Shown piece by piece: positions 60,412 through 64,000 of a stretch of 64,000 nucleotides of DNA. The DNA lies in the NCBI RefSeq assembly GCF_000802155.2, contig NZ_JQGJ02000004.1, positions 1 to 64,000 of the forward strand, written 5' to 3'. Every line of letters starts with the position of its first letter. The first letter of the stretch is position 1. The notes under the pieces were generated by a model. That model was not told the DNA's origin. It saw only the letters and a program-made list of their open reading frames with translations, and ran no database searches. Made by a program: the position numbers and the translations under genes. The stretch is from Pseudomonas frederiksbergensis (GTDB taxonomy: Bacteria > Pseudomonadota > Gammaproteobacteria > Pseudomonadales > Pseudomonadaceae).

Positions 60412-61425
60412 TCAGGTTATATAACGTCCAAACGCTGTCAAGCGCATTAAATATACAACGATCAAGGACAACAAAAATGCTGCCATTGAAATGGCTGGAG
60501 CCATGAACCATGTATTTATGCCGGTTGCGCTTAATCCAAATGCTGGGAATATCCCGCCAATAATAAGCACATGAAGACAGTAAATGCCCAAGGTGCATTC
60601 TGCCGCGGATGCTATTCTTTTTGTCGGCGGGTGTGGATTGGTTGACATGAAGTAGCAAAAAAAACCAATGGCTGAAAAAATAACTAAAGGAGAGAGATAA
60701 TCATAAAAAGTTTGGCATGGACTGCCAACCATAGTGGAATGCCAATAGGTTGCTATCGACGTCGCTGCGGCTCCGCTAACGAACATAATGGCGCCAATTT
60801 TCGCGCTGATTTTTATGTCGCTAAGTATCGCACCCAGTAGCAGAAAACCAAAGTATCCGCTGAACGTTGAGACGTGATATAAAGAGGCTGTACTCGGAAG
60901 GGTTATTGGAATGCAAGTCTGCGGATTTTGCATAATAGACGCCAGAGGCCAAATAGAGCTTACAAATATCCATAGAGTAACTCCCCAAAGTTTTTCCGGC
61001 ATGCTCCCAATTTTATAATATAAGCGGAGAATAGGGGTTAGTGCGTACAGTCCGATTATGGCGTATAAGTACCAAAGATGATACATCGCCGGGGCGGTCA
61101 AGGATTCTATAAGCCAGTTACTAATATCGACGCGACAATACCAAAGCCAAGCAACATAAAAAACGGTCCAGAAAATAAGCGGGGGAAAAACTCTTACAAA
61201 GCGCTTCTTTAAAAAAATGCTAAGTGGTTCGACTTTTTTAAGAAGAAGCGCGCCTGAAATCATCAAAAAAACGGGGACACAGATTCTTGTGAAAGACTCA
61301 AAAATATGTGCAGCCCACCAACCCTCTCCCCATGTGCTTGCTTGTCCGGCTGATACATGTAGCAGAATAACTAAAAAGCAAGCCCATAGCTTAAGTTTCG
61401 CGATTCTTGCATCCATTTTATCCAC
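60412..61425 (-). CDS. Acyltransferase-3 family membrane protein
   Basis: A 337-residue polytopic acyltransferase with about ten helices. The catalytic histidine is expected in FLVILLHVSAGQA near residue 23. RICVPVFLMISGALLLKK and RFVRVFPPLIFW are the conserved early segments, and LGIYCLHVLIIGG lies near the end. The family O-acetylates surface sugars from the inner membrane. The start is the GTG at 61425 or, four codons in, the ATG at 61416; neither has a strong ribosome site. Composition is AT-rich, unlike the core genome. It is convergent with the terminator at 60103. Confidence 0.85.
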   Translation of the reverse strand: MDKMDARIAKLKLWACFLVILLHVSAGQASTWGEGWWAAHIFESFTRICVPVFLMISGALLLKKVEPLSIFLKKRFVRVFPPLIFWTVFYVAWLWYCRVDISNWLIESLTAPAMYHLWYLYAIIGLYALTPILRLYYKIGSMPEKLWGVTLWIFVSSIWPLASIMQNPQTCIPITLPSTASLYHVSTFSGYFGFLLLGAILSDIKISAKIGAIMFVSGAAATSIATYWHSTMVGSPCQTFYDYLSPLVIFSAIGFFCYFMSTNPHPPTKRIASAAECTLGIYCLHVLIIGGIFPAFGLSATGINTWFMAPAISMAAFLLSLIVVYLMRLTAFGRYIT

Positions 61426-61781
61426 GCTTTTCTAGAGTCTTATAAAAAATCGGAATATGACATGAGTTTAAATGAGAAGCAGTATTGCTTTGCTTCTTCG
61501 TTTTTCAGCTGCAATAAGTAGCGTTCTCCTGCTCTAAGGGCAACGTGGCGAGAGCCCAAGCGTTAAAAAACTGTTGGAAAATTCTTTAATTAACAAATGA
61601 GCATTTTCCAGAATAAACCAAACCCCTAGTGCTCCAATGCGGGAAATTTTTTGCCATATTTCTGACAATAAAAAATGGAAATGTGCATGAGAAACATCCA
61701 GCAGGAAATTTTAAGGCTCCTTAGCCTTAGAAATTTTCTCATTCATGGCGGCGTCCTGTTGGGGGGAAGCATCTGGATAGC
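61426..61781. other. Intergenic region, 356 bases
   Basis: AT-rich, with no supported gene. It lies downstream of gtrA and upstream of the acyltransferase, both leftward, and may carry the acyltransferase promoter. I see no convincing hairpin. Confidence 0.5.
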
Positions 61782-62177
61782 TCACGGCGACAATGTCTTA
61801 GGCTTGACAAAAATTAGCTTGGACAGCACGTATGTAAAAGGTATTAAAATTAAAGTAGCTGCAAGCGGAGCCAGAAATTCAGGAAGCTCCAACGTCATGA
61901 CCCATAACCATACTATTAGGACTCCTATGGCGTATTGCGCCACATAGATCATGGGTAGCAACAAAACGGTCTTTAATCCTTGATGTTCCTTGAAGACGAA
62001 AAAGCGATTCAGGAAAAAAGCTAGAAAAATTCCAGAAACATAGCTAATGGAATAGCTCCAAATATATGGGAGGAGGTTTAATAGGGCTAGATATAAACAA
62101 TAGGTCGCAATGGTGTTTATTCCTCCGGTCAGAAGAAAACGGACGAATTTTATATCCTGCCATTTTATTGGGCTCAT
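61782..62177 (-). CDS. gtrA: GtrA-like flippase
   Basis: A 131-residue GtrA family protein with four membrane helices. The conserved opening FVRFLLTGGINTIATYCLYL and the central FFLNRFFVFKEHQGLK are clear. GtrA proteins flip a bactoprenol-linked sugar across the inner membrane for later side-branch addition. It starts three bases after the WxcM-like stop, so the module is read gtrB - wxcM - gtrA. Confidence 0.9.
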   Translation of the reverse strand: MSPIKWQDIKFVRFLLTGGINTIATYCLYLALLNLLPYIWSYSISYVSGIFLAFFLNRFFVFKEHQGLKTVLLLPMIYVAQYAIGVLIVWLWVMTLELPEFLAPLAATLILIPFTYVLSKLIFVKPKTLSP

Positions 62178-62180
62178 TTT

Positions 62181-63128
62181 TCAATCAGCCTGTATTTTCT
62201 TTTCGATCAGGAATTGGTCATAATCACGTATATAATCTTCCGCTGAGTAGTGCTCCGAAGCAAATACCAGTAGCACGGCATCTGAAGAGTATTTGTACTG
62301 AATACCCCAAGTCATTGCGGGTAGGAAAAGGCCCAGCGTGTGTGAGTCCAGCACGAATTCCTGCCGATTGCTGCCGTTGTCCGCAACAACATGCACGGTT
62401 CCCTTTACAGCTATCAAAAACTGGTGGCACTCGCGGTGCGCATGCTCCCCTCGGGTCTCCGCCGTTGGAACATTGGATACGAGAAAGTAACGTTTTACCG
62501 CAAACGGGATATCTTGTTCAAATTCCCCTACGCTCAAACTGCCACGGATATCTATGGCTTCTAGCATCCGGTGCAACGTCACGCCGCATGGGTGAACCTC
62601 GGATTTACCAATCTTACTGGGACCTTCCACTACGGAGCCGTTGGACGGCTTAGCATCTACATAGCCGATGATTTTTGCGGGGTTACCCACAACAATGGCA
62701 TTTGGTGGGACTGATTTCGTAACGACTGCGCCAGCGCCCACCATGGCTGATGAGCCGATGATGATTCCTGGCAAAATGGTCGAGTTTGCTCCCAAGGACG
62801 CCCCTTTTTTGATGGTCGTTCTGGTGAACTCTGTTGGATAAACTTTGCTCCTAGGGAATAGGTCGTTAGTGAACGTCACATTCGGGCCGACGAAGACGTC
62901 GTCCTCGAGTGTAATTCCATCCCATACCTGGACACCGCATTTGAGTGTAACTCGAGAACCAATAATGACGTCGTTTTCGATAAACACGTGGTCGCAAATA
63001 TTGCAGTCTTCGCCAATTCGAGCTTCAGGCAATACATGCGCGAACGCCCAAATTCTAGAGCCGGAACCAATGTTAGATGATTCACATAGCGCATTATCGT
63101 GAACGAAGTAATCTTTTGAACCATTCAT
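62181..63128 (-). CDS. WxcM-like fusion: sugar acetyltransferase plus ketoisomerase
   Basis: A 315-residue fusion. Residues 1-160 form a left-handed beta-helix acetyltransferase with hexapeptide repeats ([37 protein letters not shown]). Residues 180-315 form a cupin like FdtA/QdtA, with [20 protein letters not shown]. In the dTDP-Fuc3NAc and dTDP-Qui3NAc pathways the cupin isomerises dTDP-4-keto-6-deoxyglucose to the 3-keto form, an aminotransferase acts, and the acetyltransferase finishes. The aminotransferase is not in the window and may lie to the right. Its ATG overlaps the gtrB stop (ATGA). Confidence 0.87.
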   Translation of the reverse strand: MNGSKDYFVHDNALCESSNIGSGSRIWAFAHVLPEARIGEDCNICDHVFIENDVIIGSRVTLKCGVQVWDGITLEDDVFVGPNVTFTNDLFPRSKVYPTEFTRTTIKKGASLGANSTILPGIIIGSSAMVGAGAVVTKSVPPNAIVVGNPAKIIGYVDAKPSNGSVVEGPSKIGKSEVHPCGVTLHRMLEAIDIRGSLSVGEFEQDIPFAVKRYFLVSNVPTAETRGEHAHRECHQFLIAVKGTVHVVADNGSNRQEFVLDSHTLGLFLPAMTWGIQYKYSSDAVLLVFASEHYSAEDYIRDYDQFLIEKKIQAD

Positions 63129-64000
63129 TTTTTTGTTCCGAATTCAAAAATTTTCATGGGGATCGTCAAAGGGCGCCCTTTAGTATTCTCATAGGTTCGC
63201 CATGCATAGGAACCGATGACCCCCAGTCCCAGCAGGTTCAGGCTGCCTAGTAAGGTAATGGTGAATAAAGTCATGGCATAGCCAGGAACATCTATGAGGC
63301 CTCCCAGTTTGGCCAGAACTACGCTAAGTCCATACAGCGCTGAAAGTGCCGACCCTGCTGCGCCTACACGAATGAGTAGCCGTATGGGCAGGTCGGTAAA
63401 TGAGAAAACACTATCCATCAAATAGTTTATTTTTTTCTTAGCGTCCAAGCGGATTTTCCATGTTCTCTTGCGACGCGAGAATAGTGAACGATTTGACGTC
63501 GGAAGCCGAGCCAGAAAATCTGGGCGATTAACGAACTGTGCCGCTCTTCGAGCTTAAGCAGATTATCCCGAAATTCCAAATTACATCCGAACATGTCTAC
63601 GCCCCCGGCGGGCATTTCCGGAATAACGTATCGCTTGTAGAGGCTCCAGAATATTTTCGATGCCAGTTTAGATAGAAAAGGATCTTGCCGGCTCTCCCGC
63701 ACCCCAACTACGACATCCACAGGCTCGGTATTGAGCAAGCGATTCATAGTAAGAACGAGACTCGGTGGCTCCTGTAGATCAGCCGCCATTACAGCAAAGG
63801 TTCTACCTTTACCATGCTGCAAGCCCGTTCTGATGGCCATGAAGGAACCGAAGTTTTTGGACAACAGAATCAACTGTGACGAAAACTTCTGATGGGGCAG
63901 GCTTTCCCGCAGGATTTCATAGGAGCGATCTGGGCTTCCGTCTACGACAAAAACCACTTCTAGAGAGCCTTGAAGTTCGATATTCAGGTTATCGACAGCC
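63125..64000 (-). CDS. gtrB: GtrB-like bactoprenol glycosyltransferase, frame broken at A7, cut by window end
   Basis: A GT2 enzyme of the GtrB/dolichol-phosphate-sugar synthase type. The visible part begins inside the catalytic domain ([18 protein letters not shown], then [13 protein letters not shown]) and runs to [11 protein letters not shown], where a TAA at 63427-63429 stops it. The rest, [20 protein letters not shown] and two membrane helices, continues in the -1 frame to 63125. The join is at seven A (minus strand). Intact relatives read straight through this phrase. The product would load the side-branch sugar on bactoprenol. The N-terminus lies beyond 64000. Confidence 0.82.
63430..63436 (-). 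promoter_or_regulatory. A7 slippery run at the gtrB frame break
   Basis: Codons in the upstream frame read AGA AAA AAA TAA, so A|AAA|AAA is a perfect slippery heptamer. A slip of -1 continues ATA AAC TAT, restoring the family sequence. The alternatives are polymerase slippage, phase-variable length, mutation or a sequencing miscount. Confidence 0.55.

Noticed and set aside
61675..61947. 90-codon plus-strand frame with a KNFLIHGG-like start
   Set aside because: Most of it is antisense to gtrA, and it has no signal, domain or ribosome site.

Overview
The window is a piece of a Pseudomonas chromosome, most likely from the P. fluorescens group. The evidence is gene content and order. The left part carries the N-acetylglutaminylglutamine amide (NAGGN) osmolyte genes, mnmC, a two-domain PPK2 kinase, and the block fumC - DUF2059 - bolA - trhO - DsbA-like - ABC exporter - rbdA - TenA-like. 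The middle carries GGDEF - yciK - mupP - ubiG - mtaD / mtnA - gyrA - serC - pheA - hisC - tyrA/aroA - cmk - rpsA - ihfB. Both blocks follow the P. aeruginosa order as I remember it. GC-rich codons and many inverted REP elements of the GGGAGCnnGCTCCC / GAGCGGGCTnGCTCGC kind fit the same assignment.

Layout. Positions 1-7.5 kb, mostly minus strand: a UPF0270 protein, the NAGGN operon (asnO, ngg, M42 peptidase) and mnmC. 7.5-18 kb: polyphosphate:AMP phosphotransferase, a thiolase, a small DUF6316-like protein, a DMT permease, fumC, DUF2059, bolA, trhO, a DsbA-like protein and an ABC exporter. 18-22.6 kb: a visibly AT-richer insertion on the minus strand, with a large dermonecrotic-toxin-like protein and an overlapping second reading frame that ends in a nucleic-acid-deaminase-like domain. 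It sits between two normally neighbouring genes. 22.8-27.2 kb: three signalling or enzyme genes, two of them for cyclic-di-GMP turnover. 27.5-43.7 kb: housekeeping genes, including a gyrA-to-rpsA aromatic amino acid and nucleotide supercluster with overlapping starts and stops.

43.8-64 kb is an O-polysaccharide region that becomes more AT-rich to the right: a WbpV-like epimerase, a small lipoprotein, ihfB, lapA, rmlB-rmlD-rmlA (no rmlC follows), two QDDIW-type GT2 glycosyltransferases, wzm and wzt, a 1426-residue fused methyltransferase / kinase-like / GT2 / GT4 protein, and a WbpL-like initiating enzyme. Then come a decayed acyltransferase gene, and on the minus strand an intact acyltransferase and a gtr-like module (GtrA flippase, WxcM-like ketoisomerase/acetyltransferase fusion, GtrB glycosyltransferase broken at an A7 run). 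Together these predict an ABC-transporter-exported O-antigen with a capped non-reducing end, plus a lipid-linked side-branch sugar derived from dTDP-4-keto-6-deoxyglucose.

Points most worth a second look: the toxin/deaminase pair, joined exactly at a canonical -1 slippery heptamer (A AAT TTC); the WbdD-like fusion protein beside wzt; and gtrB, whose two halves are joined in frame by a -1 shift on A AAA AAA. I saw no tRNA, rRNA, CRISPR array, complete insertion sequence or prophage gene.
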